In this document: positions 36,054 through 43,623 of the stretch, piece by piece
How positions within the stretch are numbered: position 1 is the stretch's first letter
Layout: every line of letters starts with the position of its first letter
Assembly: GCF_014203395.1 (NCBI RefSeq)
Contig: NZ_JACHIW010000002.1
Span: forward strand, 434,001 to 498,000
Direction of reading: 5' to 3'
Length of the DNA: 64,000 bases
Source of the DNA: Saccharopolyspora phatthalungensis
GTDB taxonomy: Bacteria > Actinomycetota > Actinomycetes > Mycobacteriales > Pseudonocardiaceae
Notes under the pieces: generated by a model
Told to the model about the DNA's origin: nothing
Database searches by the model: none
What the model saw: the letters and a program-made list of their open reading frames with translations, nothing else
Position numbers and translations under genes: made by a program

Positions 36054-36266
36054 TCAGATCGCCATGCCGATGACCTCGCCAATGGCACATCCGGTCAAGC
36101 AGTGCGTCGTCGCCGTGATCGCGGTGCGGGTCAGCTCTCGCCCGTCGGCGGACTATTGACCGTGCCCATGAGCGTAGCCGTCGCGTGACGGTGTCACATG
36201 ATCACTGACTGTGGTACTCCCCTGCTCGGATAGCCGGCAAACGTCCCGCGAGCATCTCACGATCAT
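36054..36266 (-). pseudogene. Truncated DUF4396-like gene with internal stop
   Basis: Reading from ATG 36266 the minus frame passes HVTPSRDGYAHGHGQ, meets an in-frame TAG, then continues SADGRELTRTAITATTHCLT and GCAIGEVIGMAI before a TGA at 36054. The HCLTGCAIGE motif is the signature of DUF4396 proteins (small His/Cys membrane proteins). The TAG probably replaces a Trp codon. The transmembrane part after GMAI is missing. It starts 2 bp from a palindrome resembling CsoR-family operators. Confidence 0.55.
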
Positions 36267-36267
36267 T

Positions 36268-36286
36268 TATACCCCCAGCGGGTATA
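36268..36286. promoter_or_regulatory. CsoR/CstR-like palindromic operator
   Basis: TATACCC-CCAGC-GGGTATA is a perfect 7-bp inverted repeat with a 5-base centre. It resembles the A/T-flanked CCC...GGG operators of CsoR-family copper or persulfide sensors. It lies immediately before the decayed DUF4396 gene. No csoR gene is present in the window. Confidence 0.5.
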
Positions 36287-36713
36287 TCAAACAAGTGGAT
36301 CTGGCCGATCGCGAGCATCGCAACTAAGAATTTTGTCGTCGGCCGCAACGATCCCCATCGTCGCGGCGAGCCCGCTCGCCCCGAAACCTTCCAGCAACAG
36401 ACCCCCGGAATAGTCCTGTTAGGACACTTTCGGCTCCTCCGCTGGATGACGGGATCCAGGCGATGAATCACGACATCAACCCGGGATGCGTTCACTGTCG
36501 GCCGCGAGATCGCCCATTCATTTGGTGACCAGCCGCAGCCCGCGCGACCTCCCCCCGTTCAAACCCGAGATCGTCGGAGAACTCGCCGAAGCACAATGCG
36601 TCGAGCTTAACGACCTTGGAAACACTGCCCGGACCGAACCACCGTGGTTTGTGGCTCGTCCGTGCGGGAAACCGGGGCGTAGTGTGCTCCGGCGGTGTGG
36701 AAGGGGACGAGCG
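36287..36713. other. Intergenic region with a short coding-like remnant
   Basis: No intact gene. On the minus strand about 36300-36420 one frame reads LLLEGFGASGLAATMGIVAA with some coding character, then breaks, and may be an unidentified remnant. The 3' part holds the promoter side of the epimerase gene, with AAGGGGACGAGCG as its ribosome site. Confidence 0.3.
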
Positions 36714-37742
36714 ATGAACGCGGGCGGGAAGTCACGACGCGTGGTCGTGGTGGGGGCGACCGGGAACATCGGCACCAGCGTGGTCGAGGCGCTGACCGCG
36801 GACCCCGAGGTCGCAACGGTCGTCGCCCTGTCTCGACGGGAAGCCGCCGTCACCGGGCCGAAGACGCGGTGGGAACGGATCGACATCCTCCGGGACGAAC
36901 TGGTCGACCACTTCGCGTCGGCGGACGCAGTGATTCACCTCGCGTGGTTGTTCCAACCCACGCACGACCCGGTCACTACCTGGCGCAACAACGTGGTGGG
37001 CAGCCTCCGGGTGTTCGAGGCCGCGGCGGTCGCCGGGGTCCGCACGCTGGTCCACGCGTCCTCGGTCGCCGCCTACAGCCCCGGCCCCATGCAGGGGCCC
37101 ATCGACGAGCATTGGCCCACCCACGGGTGGCCCGCAGCCGCCTACAGTCGCGAGAAGGCGTACCTCGAACGCTGCCTGGACATCTTCGAGTACCAGCATC
37201 CCGACCTGCGGGTAGTGCGGATGCGTCCGGCGTTCTCCTTCAAGGCGGAGGCGGCCACCCAGCAGCGACGGCTCTTCCTCGGCCCCCTGCTGGTGAACCG
37301 CCTCGTCCGGCCCGACCTGCTGCCCGCGTTGCCGACCCTGCCGGGGATGCGTTTCCAAGCGGTGCACAGCGACGATGTCGGCGAGGCCTACCGGCTCGCC
37401 ACGCGGGCCTCGCGATCCGGCGCGTTCAACATCGCCGCCGACCCGGTCATCGACACCGATGTCCTCGCCGAACTCTTCGGCAAGCGCACGCTCACGGTCC
37501 CGGCCGCTCCGGTGCGGGCCGCGCTCAGCGCCGCCTGGCAGTTGCACCTCGTACCGGCTTCGCCCGGCTTGTTCGACACCTTCCTACGACTACCGACCAT
37601 GGACACCTCACGCGCCCGCACCGAACTGGGCTGGGCTCCGCGGCACACCGCCGAGGACGCCGTCGAGGCGTTCCTGCGCGGCCTCCGGGAGGACTCCGGC
37701 GTGACAGCTCGCCACCTGGCCGCCGTTGGCCACGACTCGTAA
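36714..37742 (+). CDS. NAD-dependent epimerase/dehydratase (extended SDR)
   Basis: A 342-residue extended short-chain dehydrogenase. The dinucleotide motif GATGNIG is at residues 14-20. The catalytic Ser region is HASSVAAYSPG, and YSREK (Tyr-x3-Lys) is the active-site pair. The family acts on nucleotide sugars or related carbonyl compounds. ATG 36714 is chosen for its AAGGGG ribosome site; the frame is open upstream without coding bias. It is convergent with the alcohol dehydrogenase. The substrate is unknown. Confidence 0.88.
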   Translation: MNAGGKSRRVVVVGATGNIGTSVVEALTADPEVATVVALSRREAAVTGPKTRWERIDILRDELVDHFASADAVIHLAWLFQPTHDPVTTWRNNVVGSLRVFEAAAVAGVRTLVHASSVAAYSPGPMQGPIDEHWPTHGWPAAAYSREKAYLERCLDIFEYQHPDLRVVRMRPAFSFKAEAATQQRRLFLGPLLVNRLVRPDLLPALPTLPGMRFQAVHSDDVGEAYRLATRASRSGAFNIAADPVIDTDVLAELFGKRTLTVPAAPVRAALSAAWQLHLVPASPGLFDTFLRLPTMDTSRARTELGWAPRHTAEDAVEAFLRGLREDSGVTARHLAAVGHDS

Positions 37743-37889
37743 CAACAAATGGCCGCGATTCCCCACCGGCCTTTTCGAAGATCAGCGCTGCGGGCACCCC
37801 CGAGCCGCGCCGAGACGTTCACCGAGCAACCGTCAGCGGGTACTGCGGATGGTGTCAGCAAGCACCCGCTGAAGCTGGTCAGCCGTCGA

Positions 37890-39005
37890 TCAGTCGTGCA
37901 GGATCACGCCACGGATGTTCTTGCCATCGCGCAGGTCCTGGTAGCCCTCGTTGACCTGCTCCAGGGTGTAGCGCGTCGTCACCAGCTCATCGAGCTTCAG
38001 CTTCCCGGCGTCGTGGAGCCGGAGCAGCCGCACGATGTCGTACTGCGGGTTGGACGAGCCGAACAACGAACCCTTGATGGTCTTCTCGTTCAGCGTCAGG
38101 TCCGCGCCGGAAACGTGCACCGTGAGCTCGGACGGGTCGGCCAGGCCGGTGATCACGACGGTGCCGCCCTTGCCGATTGCCGCCGTCGCCTTCGACACCA
38201 CGGTCTCGTCGACCGTGCCGACCAGGATTAGCGCCGCGTCCGCGCCCTGCCCCCAGGTCAGTTCGGTGACCTTCGCGTGTGCCTCGTCGGGGTCGGCGAA
38301 GGCGTGCGTGGCGCCGAACTTCAGCGCCGTTTCCCGCTTGAACTCGAGCGGATCGACGACGACCACGTACTTGGCCCCGGCCTGCAACGCGCCCTGCACG
38401 GCGTTGATGCCCAGGCCGCCGACGCCGTAGATGATCACAGTGTCCCCGGCCCTGACGTCGCCGGCGTTAACCGCCGTGCCCCACCCGCTGGGCACCCCGC
38501 AGCCGACCAGGGCCGCCGTCTCCAGCGGCAGCCAGTCGTCGATCTTGACCACCGAGTGCTGCGAGATCGTTGCCCGCTCGGCGAAGGTACCCAACATGCA
38601 CATGGCGCCGAAGTCCTCGCCGTCGCCGTGGAACCGGAACGTGCCGTCGGGCATGGAGCCGACCAGGATCGTCGCGCCCATGTCGCACAGGTTCTGCCGA
38701 CCGGTCGAGCAGTAGCGACAGGTCCCGCAGTTGGGGATGAAGCTGCACACCACGTGGTCACCGGGCTTGACCTTGGTGACGCCGGGCCCGATCTCCTCGA
38801 TGATCCCGGAGCCCTCGTGGCCGCCGACGATCGGGTACCGGGGCGGCAGGTCGCCGTCGGTGAGGTGCAGGTCCGAGTGACACAGCCCGGCCGCGGTGTA
38901 CTTGATCAGGACCTCGCCGGGGCCCGGACCGTCCAGGTCCAGTTCGACGATCTCGAAGGGCTTGCCCACCTCTCGCACAACTGCTGCCTTGGTCTTCACG
39001 TCCAA
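37890..39005 (-). CDS. NDMA-type zinc-dependent alcohol dehydrogenase
   Basis: A 371-residue class III-like medium-chain alcohol dehydrogenase of the actinobacterial NDMA-dependent type. The catalytic zinc ligands are in GLCHSDLHLTDG and GGHEGSG. The structural zinc motif is CGTCRYCSTGRQNLC, and the Rossmann motif is YGVGGLGINAVQGA. Members hold NAD tightly and oxidise alcohols, including long-chain or cyclic ones. It lies 10 bp after the remnant C-terminus of an aldehyde dehydrogenase on the same strand, so it was once the second gene of an ALDH-ADH operon. Confidence 0.93.
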   Translation of the reverse strand: MDVKTKAAVVREVGKPFEIVELDLDGPGPGEVLIKYTAAGLCHSDLHLTDGDLPPRYPIVGGHEGSGIIEEIGPGVTKVKPGDHVVCSFIPNCGTCRYCSTGRQNLCDMGATILVGSMPDGTFRFHGDGEDFGAMCMLGTFAERATISQHSVVKIDDWLPLETAALVGCGVPSGWGTAVNAGDVRAGDTVIIYGVGGLGINAVQGALQAGAKYVVVVDPLEFKRETALKFGATHAFADPDEAHAKVTELTWGQGADAALILVGTVDETVVSKATAAIGKGGTVVITGLADPSELTVHVSGADLTLNEKTIKGSLFGSSNPQYDIVRLLRLHDAGKLKLDELVTTRYTLEQVNEGYQDLRDGKNIRGVILHD

Positions 39006-39015
39006 CTTCCTCCGA

Positions 39016-39105
39016 TCACAGCGCCAAGTTGACTGCTTTGGTCTGGGTGTAGAGGTCGATCGCGTCCGGCCCTAACTCTTGTCGCCAAGCGGTCTGCTGG
39101 TACCG
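39016..39105 (-). pseudogene. C-terminal remnant of an aldehyde dehydrogenase
   Basis: The last 29 codons of a minus-strand frame read RYQQTAWRQELGPDAIDLYT then QTKAVNLAL. This matches the C-terminus of aldehyde dehydrogenases (GGFKQSGxGRELGxxAxxxYTxxK). The rest of the gene, including the catalytic Cys and Glu, is gone. Upstream sequence has no coding bias. The position right before the alcohol dehydrogenase fits loss of its operon partner. Confidence 0.55.
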
Positions 39106-39391
39106 CCAAAAGGCAGCGCGGTGTCGAACCCGTGGCACCCGGCAGTAACGATTCCGCCCGGGAACCGCCCCTGCTCGGTAGCTCAGGCACCGCTGTGAAA
39201 GCTCGCAAGTTGGTGCGGGCGACTCGCCGCGATCGGACGAACTCGGCCGCGTTTGGCCACGCATTTGCGGCACATCTGAGCACAAAAAACCGCATTCGCG
39301 GGATCATTATGGGTGATTTTCCGCGTCTGCGCGTCAATACCTGCCCCAAACGGTCGATGTGCGCGGGCCGGGGCCGTCTTACGGTGAGGCC

Positions 39392-39919
39392 ATGGAGCCG
39401 TCTGCGAGCGGTGTCGGCGAGCCTGCCATCCCGGCCCAGCGTGCCGCGCTGGGGCCCGGTCAGGTACTGGTCACGGGTGATGTCGTCCGCGACCGGGTGC
39501 TCGACACAGCCAAGCTGGACGCTCGCGCGCACGCCCAGCGGCAGGTCCACTACGTCACCCGGCGCCGTCGGGAAACGCACGTCGTGCAGGGAGTTCCGCT
39601 GCACGAGGTGCTCGCCGAAATGCCTCCTCGGCTCGACGAGCGGCACAAGATGGGGCAGCTCAACATCATCGTGCTCGCCCTGTCCGAGGACGGGTTCCAG
39701 GTCGTGCTGTCGCTGGCCGAGATCGACCCGGAGTTCGGAGCGTGCGCCGCGCTGCTGGCCACCCGCTACAACGGCCGCGCGCTGACCCGGCCGACCCTGG
39801 TGATGCCCGGCGATGGCCGTGCCAGCCGGTATGTACGCGGATTGTGCCGGTTGCGGCTGCTCAACATCGCCCCGTCGGAAGCATTGGCCGATCCGGAGCT
39901 CCGCAGCACCGTGCGGTAG
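39392..39919 (+). CDS. Molybdopterin-dependent oxidoreductase-like protein (small)
   Basis: A 175-residue protein resembling the molybdopterin-binding fold of sulfite oxidase-type enzymes: LVTGDVVRDRVLDTAKLDAR, VVQGVPLHEVL, then PTLVMPGDGRASRYVRGLCR. The usual cofactor-ligating Cys is not obvious in this short form, so it may not be catalytic. ATG 39392 is the likely start, though GTG 39374 is possible; the ribosome site is weak. It stands alone. Confidence 0.7.
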   Translation: MEPSASGVGEPAIPAQRAALGPGQVLVTGDVVRDRVLDTAKLDARAHAQRQVHYVTRRRRETHVVQGVPLHEVLAEMPPRLDERHKMGQLNIIVLALSEDGFQVVLSLAEIDPEFGACAALLATRYNGRALTRPTLVMPGDGRASRYVRGLCRLRLLNIAPSEALADPELRSTVR

Positions 39920-40207
39920 GACCCGGCTGTTCCCCACACCGAGCCGGCGAGCGAGTTCGGGCTGACCACCACCCGGCTCGACGGGTTGGGGGCTCGAAGT
40001 CATCACCATCGCGCAACGGTGAGTTCCCGCCATTTCGGCGGTCTAACCATGCAGCAGCTCAGGTCCGGAAACGAGGAGGGCCGTCCCGGTGCACATGTTC
40101 AATGATGCGGAAACCGCAGTCATGGCCGACTTCGGCCGGTCGGCCGAGCCGTACCGGCGTGATCGGCCCGCTGTGGCCGACACCGGACTCGTGGCAACGG
40201 CACGCCC

Positions 40208-40795
40208 ATGACCGAGCCGTACCGCTCGAATCCCTTCGCCGATGCGGTTGTGCTGTTGGAGCGCGCGACCTGCTACGTGCTCGGCACCGCTTCCGCCATC
40301 ACCGTAGCGGCGCTCGATCACGCCACTCCGTGCACCGCCTGGAATCTCCGGACACTCCTCGCCCACGTCAACGAATCGCTGGCCATCGTCGCGGAAACCC
40401 TTGCGCCGGCCCGAACCGGCGAGGCATTCGGCTGCGAGAACATCACGGCGAGCCCGCTCGCGGTCCTTCAGCATCGCGCCGGGTTGCTGCTGGAGACTTG
40501 CCTGCAACACCCGAGCCGCGTCCGCATCGAAGGCTGGCCCTTGGACGGCAAGATCGCCACCGCGACCGGTGCACTCGAAATCGCCGTGCACGGCTGGGAC
40601 ATAGCCCAGACCTGCGGACACGACACGATGATCCCGGACGGACTCGCTGCGGCCTTGCTCCGCATTGCGCCACTGCTCGTCACCGACGCCACCCGCCCGT
40701 CGTTGTTCGCGCCTCCCGTTGCGTGCTCGCGGCAAGCCGAGCCGGGCGAGCGCCTCGTCGCATATCTCGGGCGATACCCGGGCCACCGGCGATAA
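40208..40795 (+). CDS. TIGR03086-family (DinB/maleylpyruvate isomerase-like) protein
   Basis: A 195-residue four-helix protein of the mycothiol-dependent maleylpyruvate isomerase/DinB-like superfamily, common in actinobacteria. TPCTAWNLRTLLAHV carries the first metal-binding His, and EIAVHGWDIAQTCG the conserved His near the middle. These proteins often bind a divalent metal and may use mycothiol. The function is otherwise unknown. It is convergent with the YjbR-like gene, whose stop is 16 bp away. Confidence 0.85.
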   Translation: MTEPYRSNPFADAVVLLERATCYVLGTASAITVAALDHATPCTAWNLRTLLAHVNESLAIVAETLAPARTGEAFGCENITASPLAVLQHRAGLLLETCLQHPSRVRIEGWPLDGKIATATGALEIAVHGWDIAQTCGHDTMIPDGLAAALLRIAPLLVTDATRPSLFAPPVACSRQAEPGERLVAYLGRYPGHRR

Positions 40796-40811
40796 CCGTT
40801 CGGTCGAGGTC

Positions 40812-41186
40812 TTACTGCTCGCGGCTGAGCGCACTCCAGCGCAGTTTCTCCTGCTCGCGCTTCGGCAATCCCGCGACGACGAGATCGTAGGAATCCTCGA
40901 CCAGGTCCAGCACCAGCGGATCCGGCATCGAACCGTCGAGGACGACCGTGTTCCAGTGCCGCTTGTTGAGGTGGTAGCCGGGCGTGACTGCCGGGTACGT
41001 CGCGCGCAACTGGATCGCCAATTCCGGTTCGCACTTGAGGCTCACCCGCAGCGGGCTGCCGCCCAGCCTGCTGATCGCGAAGATCTTGCCGGCGACCTTG
41101 AAGACGCTGTTGGCCTCGTCGAAGGGGAACTCTTCACGCGCACCAGCGAATGCGAGGCATGCGGCCTTGAGCTCCCGCGGCGTCAT
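40812..41186 (-). CDS. MmcQ/YjbR-family protein
   Basis: A 124-residue protein of the MmcQ/YjbR family (CyaY-like fold, double-wing DNA-binding-like). Recognisable segments are FPFDEANSVFKVAGKIFAI, LKCEPELAIQLRATYP and PGYHLNKRHWNTVVLDG. ATG 41186 is preferred over an upstream in-frame start. The biochemical role of the family is not settled. Confidence 0.88.
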   Translation of the reverse strand: MTPRELKAACLAFAGAREEFPFDEANSVFKVAGKIFAISRLGGSPLRVSLKCEPELAIQLRATYPAVTPGYHLNKRHWNTVVLDGSMPDPLVLDLVEDSYDLVVAGLPKREQEKLRWSALSREQ

Positions 41187-41259
41187 GCGAGCAGCGTAGC
41201 GGTACGGTCCCAGGCGAACGAGTGATGTTGTGTTGATCACGGCAATTGGGGTGTTTGTC

Positions 41260-41284
41260 CGGAACCAGCTGGTCTACTGTTCCG
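41260..41284. promoter_or_regulatory. CGGAAC-N13-GTTCCG inverted repeat upstream of spo0M
   Basis: CGGAAC (41260-41265) and GTTCCG (41279-41284) are perfect complements in the 306-bp gap between yjbR and spo0M. GGAAC with GTT downstream also recalls ECF sigma promoter elements, but the spacing is shorter than usual. The rest of the gap shows nothing else I can name. Confidence 0.3.
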
Positions 41285-41492
41285 TTGCTATGGACGTGGA
41301 CGATGATCCTGGAATCCGACGCAAAGACCTCCCTGCCGACGAACGCTTTCCGAGCTCGCCCTGAGTCCAGCGCCCGGCGGTCGGCCGCATTCCCGGAGAC
41401 GTCGACCGAGGAGCCGCACCAGCAGCAACCAAATCCACGACATCGCACCGGAATCGCTACAAGACGCAAAAAGGAAGGAAAGGGCCAGGCAG

Positions 41493-42485
41493 ATGGTCTT
41501 CAAGAAGCTTCTCGGCGCGCTCGGCGTCGGCGGCCCGTCGGTGGACACCGTGCTGCACCACGCGCATGTCCGCCCGGGTGAGAACATCGCCGGGGAGGTC
41601 CGTATCACCGGCGGCAACCAGGACGTCACCGTCGAGCACGTCGCGCTCGGCTTCGTCACCCGCATCGAAACCGAGCACGGTGGCCGTGATGGGCACGCCG
41701 GGGTTGAGTTCCACCGCGCCGTGGTGGCCGGGCACTTCCCGCTCCGCGAAGGCGAGAACAAGACCCTCCCGTTCGAGCTGCCCGTGCCGTGGGAAGCGCC
41801 GTTGACCAGCGTCTACGGTCAGCACCTGCACGGGATGACGCTCGGGGTGCGCACCGAGCTGGCCATCGCGAAGGTCGCCGACAAGGGCGACCTGGACCCG
41901 GTCTCGATCGAGCCCCTGCCCGCGCAGGGACGGGTGCTGGAGGCGTTCTCCCAGCTCGGTTTCCACTTCAAGGGTGCCGACCTGGAACACGGCCACCTGC
42001 ACGGCACTCACCAGGAACTGCCGTTCTTCCAGGAAATCGAGTTCTTCCCGCCGCCGCAGTTCGCCGGGCGCATCAACGAGGTCGAGCTGACCTTCGTCAC
42101 CAGCCAGCAGGGGCTGGACGTGGTGCTGGAAGCCGACAAGCGCGGCGGCTTCTTCACGCCGGGCCAGGATGCCTTCGGCCGCTTCCACGTCACCCACGAG
42201 GAAGCGCTCAACACGGACTGGGCCGGCCAGATCCTCGGCTGGCTGGAGCAGGTCGCCGAGCGGCGCGGCGCGTTGGGCGGCTACGGCCACCACGGGTACG
42301 GGCACCACGACCACGGCTACCACCCACACGACTACGGTCACCACGACGACCACCACCGGCGCGGTTCCGGGATGGGCGGCATGGTGGCGGGCGCCGCACT
42401 CGGCGCCGGAGCCGGATTCCTCGGCGGCATGGTCGCCGGCGAGATGATCGAGGAGGTCTTCGAAGGCGACGAAGGAGAATTCTGA
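41493..42485 (+). CDS. spo0M: Sporulation-control protein Spo0M
   Basis: A 330-residue arrestin-like protein of the SpoOM/Spo0M family (FKKLLGALGVGGPSVDTVL, then ENIAGEVRITGG), which modulates sporulation in Bacillus and occurs widely in actinobacteria. After the two beta-sandwich halves (to about residue 255) comes a His/Gly/Tyr-rich tail of about 28 residues (HHGYGHHDHGYHPHDYGHHD) and then a glycine-rich hydrophobic stretch (MVAGAALGAGAGFLGGMVAG) that may contact the membrane. The tail looks able to bind metal ions. It starts at ATG 41493 after AAGGAAGG. Confidence 0.92.
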   Translation: MVFKKLLGALGVGGPSVDTVLHHAHVRPGENIAGEVRITGGNQDVTVEHVALGFVTRIETEHGGRDGHAGVEFHRAVVAGHFPLREGENKTLPFELPVPWEAPLTSVYGQHLHGMTLGVRTELAIAKVADKGDLDPVSIEPLPAQGRVLEAFSQLGFHFKGADLEHGHLHGTHQELPFFQEIEFFPPPQFAGRINEVELTFVTSQQGLDVVLEADKRGGFFTPGQDAFGRFHVTHEEALNTDWAGQILGWLEQVAERRGALGGYGHHGYGHHDHGYHPHDYGHHDDHHRRGSGMGGMVAGAALGAGAGFLGGMVAGEMIEEVFEGDEGEF

Positions 42486-42493
42486 CCCCGCAA

Positions 42494-42540
42494 GGTGTTT
42501 CGCGGGCGTCGGGATCAGCCCGATGCCCGCGAAAGGCACC
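42494..42540. terminator. Bidirectional terminator between spo0M and the GGCT-like gene
   Basis: TTTCGCGGGCGTCGGG (42498-42513) pairs with CCCGATGCCCGCGAAA (42519-42534) through a 5-base loop, with one G-T pair and additional pairing outside (GGTG/CACC). It lies between two convergent genes, directly after the spo0M stop, and has A/T runs at both stem ends. Confidence 0.75.
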
Positions 42541-42624
42541 TGAGATTCGGTGGCCAGTCCCCGAACGGAGCCGAACCGAATCGGCGGGAATAGCCGGCAA
42601 GGTGCTCGCGCGCTCCGCAGCGCG

Positions 42625-43395
42625 TCAGATCGCGCCGCATCCGGCCAGGTCGTGGTGTGGTTCGCCGCAGACCTCCGCATAGGTCAGGCCGTCGGAGGTA
42701 GCCGACGTCCCAGACAGGGCTAGAGCGGTGCGTTGGTCGACGTCCACACAGCGCACCGGGCGGCCTCCGACCAGCAGGGCAGCGCGCTGCAGCGAGGCCC
42801 CGGCGTAGGCCAGGACGTGCTGCGGTTGACTGCCGTCCTCCAGCCGGATCCGTTCGGATCCATGCAGGCAGACCAGGCGGTAGCGGCTGCCGCGTCCTTC
42901 GCACTCGTCCAGCACTCGGCGCTGTTCGGGGGTAGCGAACCACACCGCGTGCTGCTCGATGACTCCCGGGGCCGCGGCAAGAACCGCCGGACGTTGTCCA
43001 TCTCGGGCGCGCAGTCCCGCCGACCAGACGGCCGCTAGTCCGGTGCAACGGGCGCGCAGCACAACCGCCGGTCCGGCCAATCCCAGGGTTTCCCGCAGCC
43101 AGGTGATTTTCGCGGGGCAGGCGTTCGACCCATAGGCGAGCACGGGTCGCCGGTCGCTGAGCGGAGCGGCACCATGTTCGGCCAGCCACCCGTCCAGGCA
43201 AGGCTCGGTAGCCTCGCCGGTGCTCACTCGCCAGCCGGAAGGCGCCACGGCGTCCGGGCGGACCTGATGACCGAAGCCGTCGAGCTGGACGAACGAAAAG
43301 TTTGGGCGTGCACCGGGATAAGGGGTCGCGGGGTAGTCGACATCGGCGAAGGACGATCGTGCCGATGATGGGATTTGCCGGTCAGGGAAGCACAT
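42625..43395 (-). CDS. Gamma-glutamylcyclotransferase-fold protein
   Basis: A 256-residue protein with the GGCT-fold signature VLAYGSNACPAKI (YGSN phosphate/substrate loop) and a downstream VLDECEGRGSRYRLV whose Glu matches the catalytic position. The family cyclises gamma-glutamyl amino acids or related amides to 5-oxoproline. The N-terminal about 60 residues (NFSFVQLDGFGHQVRPDAVA) are an extra segment. ATG 43395 is preferred; a TTG 69 bases further upstream is possible. The substrate is unknown. Confidence 0.7.
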   Translation of the reverse strand: MCFPDRQIPSSARSSFADVDYPATPYPGARPNFSFVQLDGFGHQVRPDAVAPSGWRVSTGEATEPCLDGWLAEHGAAPLSDRRPVLAYGSNACPAKITWLRETLGLAGPAVVLRARCTGLAAVWSAGLRARDGQRPAVLAAAPGVIEQHAVWFATPEQRRVLDECEGRGSRYRLVCLHGSERIRLEDGSQPQHVLAYAGASLQRAALLVGGRPVRCVDVDQRTALALSGTSATSDGLTYAEVCGEPHHDLAGCGAI

Positions 43396-43531
43396 GATCC
43401 GCCCAGCATCTCGCCGCAAGCCCGCCGATGCTGTGAGCCCGATCGCAAATTCCGTGCCGAGCAACGTGATTTACATCGTTGTCGCACTCTCGGTGTTCAT
43501 TCGAGCACGCTTCGTGCCTAAGTTCGGCCTG

Positions 43532-43574
43532 GCGGTTCCGGTGGAAAAGGCATCCTGATTTCCACCGGAACCGC
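43532..43574 (-). terminator. Perfect 16-bp hairpin downstream of xylB
   Basis: GCGGTTCCGGTGGAAA (43532-43547) and TTTCCACCGGAACCGC (43559-43574) form a perfect 16-bp stem with an 11-base loop. It lies 50 bases past the xylulokinase stop on the minus strand and 137 bases before the leader of the GGCT-like gene. A strong terminator is the simplest reading. Confidence 0.7.
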
Positions 43575-43623
43575 TCGACAGCGATGGGCCGCAACCGGAA
43601 TGGCCGCGGGAATACTCTCGCGG

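Noticed and set aside
42287..42360. Short GGCTACGGCCACCAC-like repeats considered as a CRISPR or DNA repeat
   Set aside because: They encode the His/Tyr/Gly tail of Spo0M in frame. The repetition is at the protein level, with no spacers.
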